Source: Onishia niordana (GTDB lineage Bacteria > Pseudomonadota > Gammaproteobacteria > Pseudomonadales > Halomonadaceae). Taken from it: a stretch of DNA of 64,000 nucleotides. The notes beneath the pieces are model-generated. The model did not search any database and was not told where the DNA came from. It saw only the letters and a list, made by a program, of their open reading frames with translations. The DNA lies in contig NZ_SDSD01000002.1 in assembly GCF_004798965.1 (NCBI RefSeq), positions 248,001 to 312,000 of the forward strand, given 5' to 3'. Made by a program: the position numbers and the translations under genes. How positions within the stretch are numbered: the stretch's first letter is position 1; the number at the start of each line of letters is the position of its first letter. Below, in pieces: positions 1 to 8,364 of this stretch.

Positions 1-1243
1 CCAGCACGAAGCTGACCCACACCGTGACCAGCGCCATGCCCATGGTAGAAAGCGCACCATGACTCACGCGTGCCAGGATATCCCGCCCGACACCATCGGC
101 GCCCAGAGGAAGTGCCAGACTGGGTGGCTGCAGGCGCAGGTAGGCCGAGCTCATCGGGTCGCGCCCGAGCCCGGCAACAATGATCAAGAGCAGCAGCAGC
201 CCCGCCATCGCCGGCACGACCCAGCGACCGCGGCCGCCACGATTCACGCAGGCGGCGACTGGCACCGCCCCCGCCCGCATCGCTCCGCCCAGCAGCAAGG
301 AACGGCCAAGGTTGGCGAGGCCGCCCAACACGATGGCGATGGCAAGCAGAATCAGGATGCCGGTCTGCAGTGCCGGCAGATCCTGGGCCTCGGCCGCGCC
401 GAGTGTGGCGCGGCCGAGGCCCGGAATGGAGAAAACCTGCTCGACGGCGATCGCACCGCCGGTCAGCCCCACCATTACCAGGCCTACCTGCGGCATCAGG
501 CTCGGCAGGGTGCGCTTGAGCACCGCCAGCACGATGCGACACCGCGAGAAACCCGCCATGTGCCAGGTCGCGACCCAACGTTCGGCGAAGGCCGACGTCA
601 TCGCGTCGCTGAACAGCCGGCCCAGCAGACCACCCGCCGGCAATCCCAGCGACAGCGCCGGCAGCACCAGGTGGCGCCACTCGCCCCAGCCATAGGGCGG
701 CAGCCAGCGCAGCCAGGCCGCGAACACCACCAGCAGCAACGCGGCGAGCAGAAACTCCGGCAGCGCCGTGATCGCGGCCCCGACGGCTCCGGTGGTCGGC
801 GCCGGGCGTCCCGCGAGGCCGCGGCGCAGCGCCGGCAGACAGATCAGCAGGGTGGTAACAAACGCGACGCCAAGCGCCGCCGCCATCAGTGTCAGCGAGA
901 CGCCCGTCGCCTTCAGCATGCCCGGCAACACCGGTGTGCCGGAGATCCAGGAGATACCGGCATCGCCGTGCAATAGTCCCGTGAGCCAATGCTGCAACTT
1001 CTCGAGCGGCTCCATGTTAAGGCCCAGCTGCGTGCGAATGGCCTCGAGCGCCTCCTGGGTCGGGTTCTGGGCACCGGCCCGCGCGCGCAGGATGCTCAGC
1101 GCCGGGTCACGTCCCGATAGCCAGGGCAGCAGGCCGACCAGCAAGATGACGACGACGAGCGTGATCAGTCGCGATAGCGTCGGCAGCAGTGCGCCCCACT
1201 CGATGATGCGCCACCGCGACGGCCGTGGGCCTGCCGCGGGCAT
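1..1243 (-). CDS. Fused DppB-DppC-type ABC permease (3' end outside window)
   Basis: Inner-membrane permease of an Opp/Dpp/Nik-type importer. 414 residues are visible from an ATG at 1243 that follows AGGGG; the frame stays open to the window edge. Residues about 20-320 are a complete DppB-type unit: an N-terminal membrane segment, several more hydrophobic segments and an EAA loop ending in VFSIPGLGR. After a short Gly/Arg-rich linker a new membrane segment begins, followed by PLGADGVGRDILARVSHGA, the signature near the start of DppC-type permeases. Both permeases therefore appear to be one polypeptide. It follows the receptor gene by 10 bp and is the last visible gene of the operon. The fusion is read directly from the sequence; the substrate is unknown. 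Confidence 0.85.
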   Translation of the reverse strand, partial: MPAAGPRPSRWRIIEWGALLPTLSRLITLVVVILLVGLLPWLSGRDPALSILRARAGAQNPTQEALEAIRTQLGLNMEPLEKLQHWLTGLLHGDAGISWISGTPVLPGMLKATGVSLTLMAAALGVAFVTTLLICLPALRRGLAGRPAPTTGAVGAAITALPEFLLAALLLVVFAAWLRWLPPYGWGEWRHLVLPALSLGLPAGGLLGRLFSDAMTSAFAERWVATWHMAGFSRCRIVLAVLKRTLPSLMPQVGLVMVGLTGGAIAVEQVFSIPGLGRATLGAAEAQDLPALQTGILILLAIAIVLGGLANLGRSLLLGGAMRAGAVPVAACVNRGGRGRWVVPAMAGLLLLLIIVAGLGRDPMSSAYLRLQPPSLALPLGADGVGRDILARVSHGALSTMGMALVTVWVSFVL

Positions 1244-1253
1244 ATCCCCTGGG

Positions 1254-2798
1254 TTACTCGCCGTCATCGTCGATGAACCGGGTATGCTCGTTGATCAGCT
1301 CGCGCTCGCGCGGGTCGCGCACGGCGCCGGCGACGCGCACGGATTCGCCCTGGATGACACGTTCGTGGAGCATCGGCACGGCGGCATCGGTACTCAGGAT
1401 CGCGGCTTCGGCGTCGATGATCGCCTTACGGCGCTCAGGCCCCGGCGCCAGCTCAGCGGCCTTCTCAAGCGCCACCTCGACCTCGGGGTCACAGAGCTGG
1501 GCAATGTTGAAGGAGCCCTCACAAGAGAAGTCGCTGGCCATGTAGGCCACCGGATCGCCGGAATCGAGCATGGTCGCCCTGGACAGAATGAAGGCATCGA
1601 ACTCGCCGGCCAGCATGTCGGCCTCGATATGCGCGTACTGGCGTACCTCCTGCTGAACATCGAAGCCCGCAGCCTCGAGCTGCTGCTCCACCAGCACCGC
1701 GACCTCGGGCAGTTCGGCCCGGTCGGTGAAGGTGCCAAGCGTGATGCTGGCGCCATCGGCGGCCGCCGGCGCGGGCCGTCCGTCCACCGGCGAGCGCAGG
1801 CCTTCGGCCCATTTCAGGGCCGGTCCCAGCAGGCCGTTGGCGACATCGGCACGGCCCTCGTAGACGGTGCGCACGATGGCGTCGCGATCGACCGCCTCGC
1901 GCGCCGCTGCCCGCAATTCGGGGTCCGCGAGGGGCCCGGACTCGGTATTCAGATAGAGGGTATTGGTGCGCGGCATCGGCACCTCGTGGATCCGTTCGGG
2001 ATCGATCAGCGCGACCTGAGAGACCGGCACGGCCTCGACCACATCGGCCTCGCCGGTGCGCAGCGCCGCCCCCCGTGCCGTGCCATCCGGCACATAGTCG
2101 GCGTCGATGCCGGCAAGCTCAGCCCGCTCACCCCAGTACTCCTCATAACGGTCGAGATGGGCGCTCTGGGTGCCGTTGATCTCCTCGAGCACGAAGGGCC
2201 CGGTGCCGGCCTCGATCGGATTGACGGTGCCGTTGTCGCGGTAGGCCTTGGCCGACATGATCGCCAGCTGCGGACTGGATAGCCGGTTGGGCACCAACGG
2301 GTCGGCCTCGGCGGTACGCACGATCACCGCGTCATCGCCATCGGCCTCGATCTCCATCGACACGCCGTCCAGGATGCGCGGCTTGGGCGCCGCCTGGGTC
2401 GCGGCGGTCAGCGAGGCGACCACGCGCTCGGCGGTCAACGGGCTACCGTCGTGGAAAGTGACCCCGTCACGGATCGCGAAGCGCCAGGTACGCGGATCGC
2501 GCCGTTCCCATTCGGTGGCCAGGAAGGGCTGCGGACTGCCGTCGTCATCGAGGCGGATCAGCGTCTCGGCGGTGCTCCAGCGCGACAGCTTGAAGGCATC
2601 ATCGGTCAGCGGGTTCAGCCCGGAGCGCGGCGGCTGCAGCATGGCGACCTTCAGGCGCCGATCGTCGACTTCAGCGGTCTTGGCGGAATCGCCCTCGCTG
2701 GAAGAAGGCTCGGTAGACGATTCTTCCTGCTGGCAGCCGGCCAGCACCAGCAGAGAAAGAAGCGTGAGCGGAAGCGGCAAGGCATGGCGAAGGGTCAA
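1254..2798 (-). CDS. Solute-binding lipoprotein of Opp/Nik-type ABC importer (SBP family 5)
   Basis: Periplasmic receptor, 514 residues. A lipoprotein signal peptide ends in LVLAGC (Cys22) and is followed by a Ser/Glu-rich linker. The body has family 5 features: LNPLTDDAFKLSRWSTAETL near the mature N terminus, then WRFAIRDGVTFHDGSPLTAERV and a C-terminal lobe. The start is a TTG preceded by AGGAG at good spacing. It overlaps the upstream ATPase stop in TTGA, so translation is probably coupled. Family 5 receptors bind peptides, nickel complexes or metallophores. Its place beside znuABC and downstream of a Zur-like box suggests a metal complex or metallophore, but that is inference. Confidence 0.85.
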   Translation of the reverse strand: MTLRHALPLPLTLLSLLVLAGCQQEESSTEPSSSEGDSAKTAEVDDRRLKVAMLQPPRSGLNPLTDDAFKLSRWSTAETLIRLDDDGSPQPFLATEWERRDPRTWRFAIRDGVTFHDGSPLTAERVVASLTAATQAAPKPRILDGVSMEIEADGDDAVIVRTAEADPLVPNRLSSPQLAIMSAKAYRDNGTVNPIEAGTGPFVLEEINGTQSAHLDRYEEYWGERAELAGIDADYVPDGTARGAALRTGEADVVEAVPVSQVALIDPERIHEVPMPRTNTLYLNTESGPLADPELRAAAREAVDRDAIVRTVYEGRADVANGLLGPALKWAEGLRSPVDGRPAPAAADGASITLGTFTDRAELPEVAVLVEQQLEAAGFDVQQEVRQYAHIEADMLAGEFDAFILSRATMLDSGDPVAYMASDFSCEGSFNIAQLCDPEVEVALEKAAELAPGPERRKAIIDAEAAILSTDAAVPMLHERVIQGESVRVAGAVRDPRERELINEHTRFIDDDGE

Positions 2799-3682
2799 GG
2801 GGCTAACTCCTGGGAACGAAAGGCCGGCGTGGCGGCATGAGGGGGAAATAAGGTGAAATCCTGGCCCGACAGGGTCGACGCCGCCTGGATCAGCGCCGCC
2901 GTGCGCGCATGCGCGGGAGAACGGAAGAGTGCCTCGGTGGGGCGATCCTCGATGATCGCACCGTCATCCAGCACGATGGTGCGCTGACACAGCCGACAGA
3001 CCACCGAGAGGTCATGCGAGATCACCAGCAGGCCAATGCCGGCATCATGATGGAGCGATTTCAGTAGCTGGGTGATCCTTGCCTGAACCGGCAGATCGAG
3101 GCCGCTGAGCGGCTCATCGGCCAGCAGCAGCCGCGGACGCACGGCGACCGCCCGGGCGATGGCCACGCGCTGGGCCTGTCCACCGGAGAGCTCGGCGGGA
3201 CGACGCGTCAGGTAACGCTCGTCCAGGCCAACCTGCTCGAGCGTCTCCCTCACCCGTGTCTCGTGGACACAGTCGATTGCCAGCCGCGCCAACGGCTCGC
3301 GAATCAGCTCGCGAACGCTCATATTCGGGTCCAGCGAGGCGGCCGGATCCTGAGGGATGTACTGCACGGCGCGCCGATACCAGCGCAGCGAGCGCACAGA
3401 GCCGGGCACGATGCGCCGCCCCTGGCAGACGATCTCGCCGCTGTCGGCCCGTTCAAGGCCAAGCATCAGGCTCAGCAGCGTCGTCTTGCCGGCACCGGAC
3501 ACACCGGCCAGGCCAATGAGCTCCCCCGGGCGGATGCCAAAATCGATGTGCTTGAGTGTGTGGTGTCGCTCCCGGCCCTGCCAGAGCCGCCACGGCCCGG
3601 GCCTGGACTTGTTCAGCCCGGCGACCCTGAGCAGTGAACCATCGTCGTTGAGTGTGTCGTCATTGAATGTGTCGCTCCACAT
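2795..3682 (-). CDS. ABC transporter ATPase, OppF/NikE-like
   Basis: Second cytoplasmic ATPase of the importer, 295 residues. Walker A GVSGAGKTT lies at about residues 59-67, the signature is LSGGQAQR, Walker B is LLLADEPLSGLD and the switch histidine is in VISHDLSVV. The C-terminal extension with an ALFRSPAH-like segment is typical of the peptide/nickel subfamily. It lies between the first ATPase (3 bp away) and the receptor (TTGA overlap), so it sits in one transcription unit. The order ATPase-ATPase-receptor-permease puts the permease last. Confidence 0.88.
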   Translation of the reverse strand: MWSDTFNDDTLNDDGSLLRVAGLNKSRPGPWRLWQGRERHHTLKHIDFGIRPGELIGLAGVSGAGKTTLLSLMLGLERADSGEIVCQGRRIVPGSVRSLRWYRRAVQYIPQDPAASLDPNMSVRELIREPLARLAIDCVHETRVRETLEQVGLDERYLTRRPAELSGGQAQRVAIARAVAVRPRLLLADEPLSGLDLPVQARITQLLKSLHHDAGIGLLVISHDLSVVCRLCQRTIVLDDGAIIEDRPTEALFRSPAHARTAALIQAASTLSGQDFTLFPPHAATPAFRSQELAP

Positions 3683-3685
3683 AAG

Positions 3686-4516
3686 CTACCCCGTCATCTC
3701 ATGCCGTGGCGCCAAACTGGCCGTGGAGGCAACGGCATCCTGCTGGATCGCCGAGACCAGCTCCCGGGAAAACGCATGCTGCGGGTCGGCCATGAGCTGG
3801 GCCAGGGGGCCGCTCTCCACGAGCCTACCGTCGTCGATGATCAGCGCCCGCTCACAAAGCGTTGCTGCGGCATTCATGTCATGGGAGATAAAAAGCAGCG
3901 CTGGCGTATCCGCCGTCCCCGTGCTCTCACGCAGCAGCGACAACACCTCGCCCTGGGTCAGGACGTCGAGGGCCGTGGTCGGCTCATCGGCAACGATCAG
4001 CGCCGGTTTGCAGGCCAGTGCCAGCGCCAGGCAGACGCGCTGGCGCTGGCCGCCGGAAAGCGCCGCCGAGGAGCGCCGGGCAACCTGCTCCGGGGCATCG
4101 ATCATCATTCGCCCCAGCAGCTTGACGACTGCACGCTGCGCCTCCCGGCGAGAGAGCCCATGAAAGCGCATGAAAGGCTCTCTCAGCTGCGCGCCGACAC
4201 TGACCAGCGGATTCAGCGCGGCATGCGTGCTCTGGAAGACCATGCCGGCCCGAGCCGCCGGTGGGCGCCGTGTCGCGCGCACGCCACCGACCTCGAGGCC
4301 ATTGATATGAATGTGACCGCTCAGGGTAGTCCCGGGTGGCGGGATGCCGAGGATCGCCCCGGCGGTGAGGGATTTGCCCGAACCGGACGGGCCAATCAGG
4401 CAGACGCGCTCGCCCTTGCTCACCTGGAAAGACAAGTCATCGACCGCGAACCGTCCGCCAAGACGCATGCGTAGGTTATCCACCCTCAGGACGGGGGCAG
4501 TTGAGTTTGATGTCAT
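3686..4516 (-). CDS. ABC transporter ATPase, OppD/NikD-like
   Basis: First gene of the importer operon, 276 residues. It has Walker A GPSGSGKS, signature ALSGGQRQRV, Walker B LIVADEPTTALD and a switch histidine in FISHDM, with the NPLVSVGAQLREPF segment typical of OppD/DppD/NikD proteins. A Zur-like palindrome lies about 70 bp upstream of the ATG at 4516, between this gene and the end of znuA. With that box, this operon is probably expressed under zinc limitation. Specificity cannot be read from the ATPase. Confidence 0.88.
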   Translation of the reverse strand: MTSNSTAPVLRVDNLRMRLGGRFAVDDLSFQVSKGERVCLIGPSGSGKSLTAGAILGIPPPGTTLSGHIHINGLEVGGVRATRRPPAARAGMVFQSTHAALNPLVSVGAQLREPFMRFHGLSRREAQRAVVKLLGRMMIDAPEQVARRSSAALSGGQRQRVCLALALACKPALIVADEPTTALDVLTQGEVLSLLRESTGTADTPALLFISHDMNAAATLCERALIIDDGRLVESGPLAQLMADPQHAFSRELVSAIQQDAVASTASLAPRHEMTG

Positions 4517-4583
4517 GTGAAATGCCTGCCTTGGCCTTGCCGATGCTTGGAGGAGCTTGAAAGAGGGCTTAAAAAAGGAGAGG

Positions 4584-4596
4584 TTATATCATAACA
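4584..4596. promoter_or_regulatory. Zur-like operator upstream of the Opp-type importer
   Basis: The 13-mer GTTATATCATAAC (5-3-5 palindrome) is the exact reverse complement of the core of the box between znuA and znuC. It lies in the 125-bp gap between the importer's first ATPase and the end of znuA, where the importer promoter should be. The flanks are less symmetrical than in the znu box. The match between boxes is seen directly; binding by Zur is inferred from the known GTTATA-n-ATAAC type consensus. Confidence 0.65.
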
Positions 4597-4641
4597 AAAA
4601 TAGCGAAGGCAATATCGTACCTGGCCTGCCCGCCGCGGCCA

Positions 4642-5580
4642 TCATGCCTCGGAGGCACAGCGCACGACGCCATCGGCCAGTTGGCGCAGCAACTGTGGAT
4701 AGAGGTCGGCATTGAGTGGCAAGTCGACGCCCAGCGGGTCGATGACAAGCGATGTTTCAACCCCGGTACCCTCAAACACGCTCTTCACCAACGCCGGGCT
4801 GAATTGCGGCTCGCGGAAAACGCACTGAACACCGAGTTCGGCAACGTGGTCCTGAATGGCGCGGATGCGTGCCGGGCTCGGATCCGAGGCATCGCCCAGA
4901 GAGATCGCCCCCAGCGCCTGAACATCGAAACGGGTCTCGAAATACTGGTAGGCATCGTGGAACACGATGAAACGCGCATCGCGAGCGTCGGCAAGGCGGT
5001 CATTGAGCTCATCGACCAGGGTCTCAAGCTCAGCCTGTCCCTTGGACGCATTGCGACGATAGACGTCCGCATTAGCGGGATCGAGGTCAGCAAGCGACTC
5101 GGCGATGGCCTCGAGCCAGGCCTGGGCATTCACTGGATCGAGCCAGCCGTGTGGATCCATTCCCTCGTGGCTATGGCTATGGCCGTGGTCGTGGTCGTCA
5201 TGTGCATGGATCTCGAGCGCTGCTCCCTGGCGATACGCGAGCTGCCGTGTACCGGCGGTCTCCATCAGCGCCACTTTCAGCGCCTCGTCGGCAAGCGACT
5301 CACGAGCCCCGGCCAGCCAGGGCGTCAGCGCATCGCTGACCCAGAACACGGCATCGGCATGCGCTAGCGCCTCGGCCTCCGAGGGGCGCATGGCGTAGCC
5401 ATGAGGCGAGGCCCCCGGCTGAATCACCAGATCGGGCGAGCCAAGCTCTCCCATCACACGGTCGACCAGAGAGTGGACCGGCGGAATATCCACGGCCACC
5501 GCAGGCACCTCGGCGGCAGCGAACGCGGGCACCAGCAGCCAAGGCAGGCAAAGCGAGCGTAACAACGTGTTCATCTTCAT
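4642..5580 (-). CDS. znuA: Zinc ABC transporter periplasmic binding protein
   Basis: High-affinity zinc receptor, 312 residues. A signal peptide (about residues 1-23, ending AFAAAE) precedes a cluster A-1 binding protein fold. A metal-binding His is expected in VDIPPVHSLVD, and ASPHGYAMRPSEAEAL is the conserved motif with a further ligand. The charged His/Asp loop (HAHDDHDHGHSHSHEG) before DPHGWLDP is the hallmark of zinc-specific ZnuA. Further motifs are FHDAYQYFE and the C-terminal DPLG. The ATG is preceded by GGAGAAATAG. It is transcribed divergently from znuCB across a shared Zur-like box. Confidence 0.95.
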   Translation of the reverse strand: MKMNTLLRSLCLPWLLVPAFAAAEVPAVAVDIPPVHSLVDRVMGELGSPDLVIQPGASPHGYAMRPSEAEALAHADAVFWVSDALTPWLAGARESLADEALKVALMETAGTRQLAYRQGAALEIHAHDDHDHGHSHSHEGMDPHGWLDPVNAQAWLEAIAESLADLDPANADVYRRNASKGQAELETLVDELNDRLADARDARFIVFHDAYQYFETRFDVQALGAISLGDASDPSPARIRAIQDHVAELGVQCVFREPQFSPALVKSVFEGTGVETSLVIDPLGVDLPLNADLYPQLLRQLADGVVRCASEA

Positions 5581-5624
5581 CTATTTCTCCAGGGGGCGCA
5601 GTCGACAGAAGGCGATTGTGACAC

Positions 5625-5647
5625 ATAATGTTATGATATAACATTAT
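5625..5647. promoter_or_regulatory. Zur operator in the znuA-znuC divergent promoter
   Basis: A 23-bp perfect palindrome (10-3-10) with core AATGTTATGATATAACATT at 5627-5645. It lies 45 bp upstream of znuA and 33 bp upstream of znuC. Position and sequence agree with the known gammaproteobacterial Zur box, so one dimer site could repress both divergent promoters when zinc is plentiful. The zur gene itself is not in this window. Confidence 0.85.
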
Positions 5648-5679
5648 CATTAGCATCAAGCCCATACCGGAGAATCGCC

Positions 5680-6447
5680 ATGCCGCTGCTGTCAATCGAT
5701 GACCTGCACGTCGCCCTCGGGGGACAGACCGTCCTCCAGGGCATCGACCTGCACCTCGATCGCGGCGAGATCGTCACCCTGGTCGGACCCAATGGCTCCG
5801 GCAAGTCGACCCTTTTGCGCACCATCATCGGCGCCGTCCGGCCGGCAGGTGGCCGGCTCGTGCGTCAGACAGGCCTCACCATCGGCTATGTCCCCCAGCG
5901 GCTGGCCATCGATGCCACTCTACCGATGACGGTCACCCGCTTCCTGAATCTGCCGCGTCGCCACCCACTGCAGGCGATACGCCAGGCCCTTGAGCAGGCC
6001 GGCATTCCCGGACTGGGTCAGCAACAGGTAGCAGACCTCTCGGGTGGCCAGTTCCAGCGCGTCCTGCTCACCCGGGCGCTCCTGGATAAGCCCGACCTGC
6101 TGCTGCTCGACGAGGCGACTCAGGGTCTCGACCACCGCGGCACGGCCGACTTCTATCGCCAGATCGCAAGCGTGCGTCGCGACTTGGGCTGTGCGGTGCT
6201 GATGGTTAGCCACGAGCTGCATGTGGTAATGCGCGCCACAGACCGCGTGGTCTGCCTGAACCGCCACATCTGCTGCCAGGGCACGCCCGAGCGAGTCGTC
6301 AGCTCGCCGGCCTATCAGGCGCTGTTTGGCCCCGATACCGATGATGCCCTGGCGCTCTATCATCATGACCGCGACCGCCATGCCCCTCCTGTCGACATGG
6401 CCGCACCGCAGCCCACCGAGACAAGCCGCCTGGAGGCCAGCCCCTGA
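5680..6447 (+). CDS. znuC: Zinc ABC transporter ATPase
   Basis: ATPase of the ZnuABC importer, 255 residues. It shows Walker A GPNGSGKST (about residues 36-44), signature DLSGGQFQRV, Walker B LLLLDEATQGLD and switch histidine in MVSHELHVV. The C-terminal part is extended by a His-containing segment (ALYHHDRDRH), as in other ZnuC proteins. The ATG at 5680 follows GGAG at good spacing. It overlaps znuB in TGATG, and the shared Zur box is 33 bp upstream. Confidence 0.94.
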   Translation: MPLLSIDDLHVALGGQTVLQGIDLHLDRGEIVTLVGPNGSGKSTLLRTIIGAVRPAGGRLVRQTGLTIGYVPQRLAIDATLPMTVTRFLNLPRRHPLQAIRQALEQAGIPGLGQQQVADLSGGQFQRVLLTRALLDKPDLLLLDEATQGLDHRGTADFYRQIASVRRDLGCAVLMVSHELHVVMRATDRVVCLNRHICCQGTPERVVSSPAYQALFGPDTDDALALYHHDRDRHAPPVDMAAPQPTETSRLEASP

Positions 6448-7274
6448 TGTTCGATGACTTCATGGTTCGCGCCGCCCTGGCCGGGCTCGGCGTGGCATTC
6501 GCCGCCGCCCCGCTGGGCTGCTTTGTCATTTGGCGGCGAATGGCTTACTTCGGCGACGCCACCGCCCATGCCGCCATCCTCGGCGTGGCGCTGTCGCTGC
6601 TGCTCTCAACCTCCCTCTTCGTCGGCGTGCTGCTGGTGTCCTTGCTGATGGCCACACTTGTCTCACTGCTCAACGGCCGGGGCTATGCCATGGACACGCT
6701 GCTCGGGGTCATGGCGCACTCGGCGCTCGCCTTCGGCCTGGTGGCGGTATCCTTCTCATCCGGGGTACGCATCGACCTGACGGCCTACTTGTTCGGCGAC
6801 ATCCTGGCCGTCGGCAAGGACGACCTGGCACTCATTGGGACCGGCGCGCTGCTGGTTACAAGCCTGGTGGGATGGCGCTGGTCGGCACTGCTCACCGCCA
6901 CTTTGGACGCCGACCTCGCCCGGGCAAGCGGCATCGATCCCAGACGCGAGCAGTGGGTGCTGACGCTCTCGCTGGCCATCGTTGTGGCCGTGGCGCTGAA
7001 GGTGGTGGGGGCGCTGCTGATCACCGCGCTACTGATCATCCCTGCCGCTGCCGCGCGGCCCTTTTGTCGCACACCGGAAGCCATGGCACTACTGACCGCC
7101 TTGATCGGGGCTGCCTCAACTACCGGTGGCCTGCAGACCGCCTACTGGCTCGATACCCCCACCGGTCCCACCATCGTCAGCCTGGCCGCCATCCTGTTTG
7201 CCCTGTCCGGTCTGGCCGGACTGTTCAAGCGTCGGATAGTAGGCGCCACCTCGTCCGCTGGGGTGCATCCTTGA
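6447..7274 (+). CDS. znuB: Zinc ABC transporter permease
   Basis: Membrane component of ZnuABC, 275 residues and strongly hydrophobic. It has about eight membrane segments of the ABC-3 family: LGCFVIWRRMAYFGDATAHAA near the N terminus and GALLITALLIIPAAAARPF in the second half are family signatures. Translation is probably coupled to znuC through the TGATG overlap. About 350 bp without a convincing gene separate it from the next gene, which has its own Zur-like box. Confidence 0.94.
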   Translation: MFDDFMVRAALAGLGVAFAAAPLGCFVIWRRMAYFGDATAHAAILGVALSLLLSTSLFVGVLLVSLLMATLVSLLNGRGYAMDTLLGVMAHSALAFGLVAVSFSSGVRIDLTAYLFGDILAVGKDDLALIGTGALLVTSLVGWRWSALLTATLDADLARASGIDPRREQWVLTLSLAIVVAVALKVVGALLITALLIIPAAAARPFCRTPEAMALLTALIGAASTTGGLQTAYWLDTPTGPTIVSLAAILFALSGLAGLFKRRIVGATSSAGVHP

Positions 7275-7310
7275 TGCACTTCGATGTAGAAGCCCGAGCG
7301 GCAGGCATGA

Positions 7311-7466
7311 CCGTGTGCGAGTCCCCAGGACGGCCTCGTTTGCGGCATCCCCTGCGAGTGGCCACGTTTAAAGCCTTATCGACGCCACGGTCTTGGTCTT
7401 AGTCATCGTCATGGGCACCATCATGGTCATGCGGATGAGGGCTGTGGTCTCGCCCATGGGCCGTGA
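7311..7466 (+). other. His-rich open frame in the znuB-DUF1826 gap, possibly a gene remnant
   Basis: The 350-bp gap after znuB holds a 51-codon frame with no start codon. It ends in a His-rich tail (LSHRHGHHHGHADEGCGLAHGP before the stop, about 22 residues, shown only as a pattern of H and G). His-rich tails are common in zinc proteins, and COG0523 GTPases often sit beside znu or DUF1826 genes. The frame could be the decayed end of such a gene or chance. No ribosome-binding site or homologous domain was recognised. Confidence 0.15.
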
Positions 7467-7577
7467 TACTCGGCAACAGGACTCCAGCCAGCGGTGCGAG
7501 AAGGCGTGATGGGGCGCACGACCAGGTATCCCCCGGTCAGACGGGGTGGGCCTTGCTTCAAGCGCAATAAAAGTTAC

Positions 7578-7590
7578 GTTATATCATATC
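7578..7590. promoter_or_regulatory. Zur-like operator upstream of the DUF1826 gene
   Basis: GTTATATCATATC matches the 13-bp box before the Opp-type importer at 12 of 13 positions. It lies 35 bp upstream of the chosen start at 7626, in a promoter-like position. This supports the 7626 start over an in-frame upstream codon at 7494, because the box would otherwise lie inside coding sequence. Regulation by Zur is inferred. Confidence 0.55.
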
Positions 7591-7625
7591 ACTTATGTGA
7601 CCCATGTATTTTCGGAGACCATGCC

Positions 7626-8315
7626 ATGATGACGACCGCACAACGCCATGACGCACCCGGCTTACCTGACTCACACGACTCACCCGACTTTCCCGAGACA
7701 CCCCGCCATGCCGAGGGCGAGGATATCAGCATCCTGCCCCGGATCTTCGAGGATGACATCAACATCGCCATCCTGCGCCGGCAACTCCCCAAGGAGGTAC
7801 AGGCCGGCGTCAACGCCCAGCTCCAGGCGAACAGCGCGCTCTCCCTTTCCTGGCTGGGTCCACCCGGCGATGCTCTGCGCTGCGAGCTTGCGCAACGACT
7901 GCATGCCCCTGATGCCTGCGGTGCCCTCATCGAGGATATCGTGACGTTGGCCGAGGCCATGGCTTGCCTGTTTGACACCGAGGCCGTGGGACTGCGCCTG
8001 CGCCGCCTGGCATCCGCCATGTGTCCACGCTTTCACTGCGACCATCTGCCGGTGCGCCTGGTCACGACCTACCATGGCCCCGGCTGTGAATGGCTCCCCG
8101 AATGGGCCGTGAACCGTCAGGGTCTGGGGGCACCGCGGCCGGACAAACCCGAGATCGCCGCCGCCCCATCCGCCATTCGACGGCTCGGCACCGGTGACCT
8201 GGCGCTTCTCAAGGGCAGCGGGTGGATCGGCAACGAGGAACATGGCTTGGTACATCGGAGCCCCGACCTGCCGGCAAGCCATGAGCGACTGTTGCTGACG
8301 ATAGATCCCGCCTGA
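7626..8315 (+). CDS. DUF1826 family protein, presumed zinc-responsive
   Basis: 229 residues of the DUF1826 family, function unknown. Family features visible are FEDDINIAILRRQLP (about residues 41-55), GLRLRRLASAMCPRFHCDHL with a conserved Cys and His cluster, LVTTYHGPGCEWL, and the C-terminal GDLALLKG and VHRSPD segments. DUF1826 genes are known neighbours of Zur-regulated zinc genes. The start is the ATG at 7626, 8 nt after CGGAG; a second ATG follows directly at 7629. The preceding Zur-like box and znuB neighbour fit a role in zinc-limitation physiology, but biochemistry cannot be inferred. Confidence 0.82.
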   Translation: MMTTAQRHDAPGLPDSHDSPDFPETPRHAEGEDISILPRIFEDDINIAILRRQLPKEVQAGVNAQLQANSALSLSWLGPPGDALRCELAQRLHAPDACGALIEDIVTLAEAMACLFDTEAVGLRLRRLASAMCPRFHCDHLPVRLVTTYHGPGCEWLPEWAVNRQGLGAPRPDKPEIAAAPSAIRRLGTGDLALLKGSGWIGNEEHGLVHRSPDLPASHERLLLTIDPA

Positions 8316-8364
8316 TCATGGCGGCTACCGTCCTGGATTAACGTCAAGGCCCATGTGGACACCT

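Noticed and set aside
250..330. Frameshift between two separate permease genes
   Set aside because: The frame runs straight through with normal codon pattern and a hydrophilic linker, so a fusion is simpler than an error.
59..2282. Long plus-strand open frames in the first 2.3 kb
   Set aside because: They are antisense to the permease and receptor; they have Arg/Pro/Gln/His-rich composition typical of shadow frames in GC-rich DNA and no family match.
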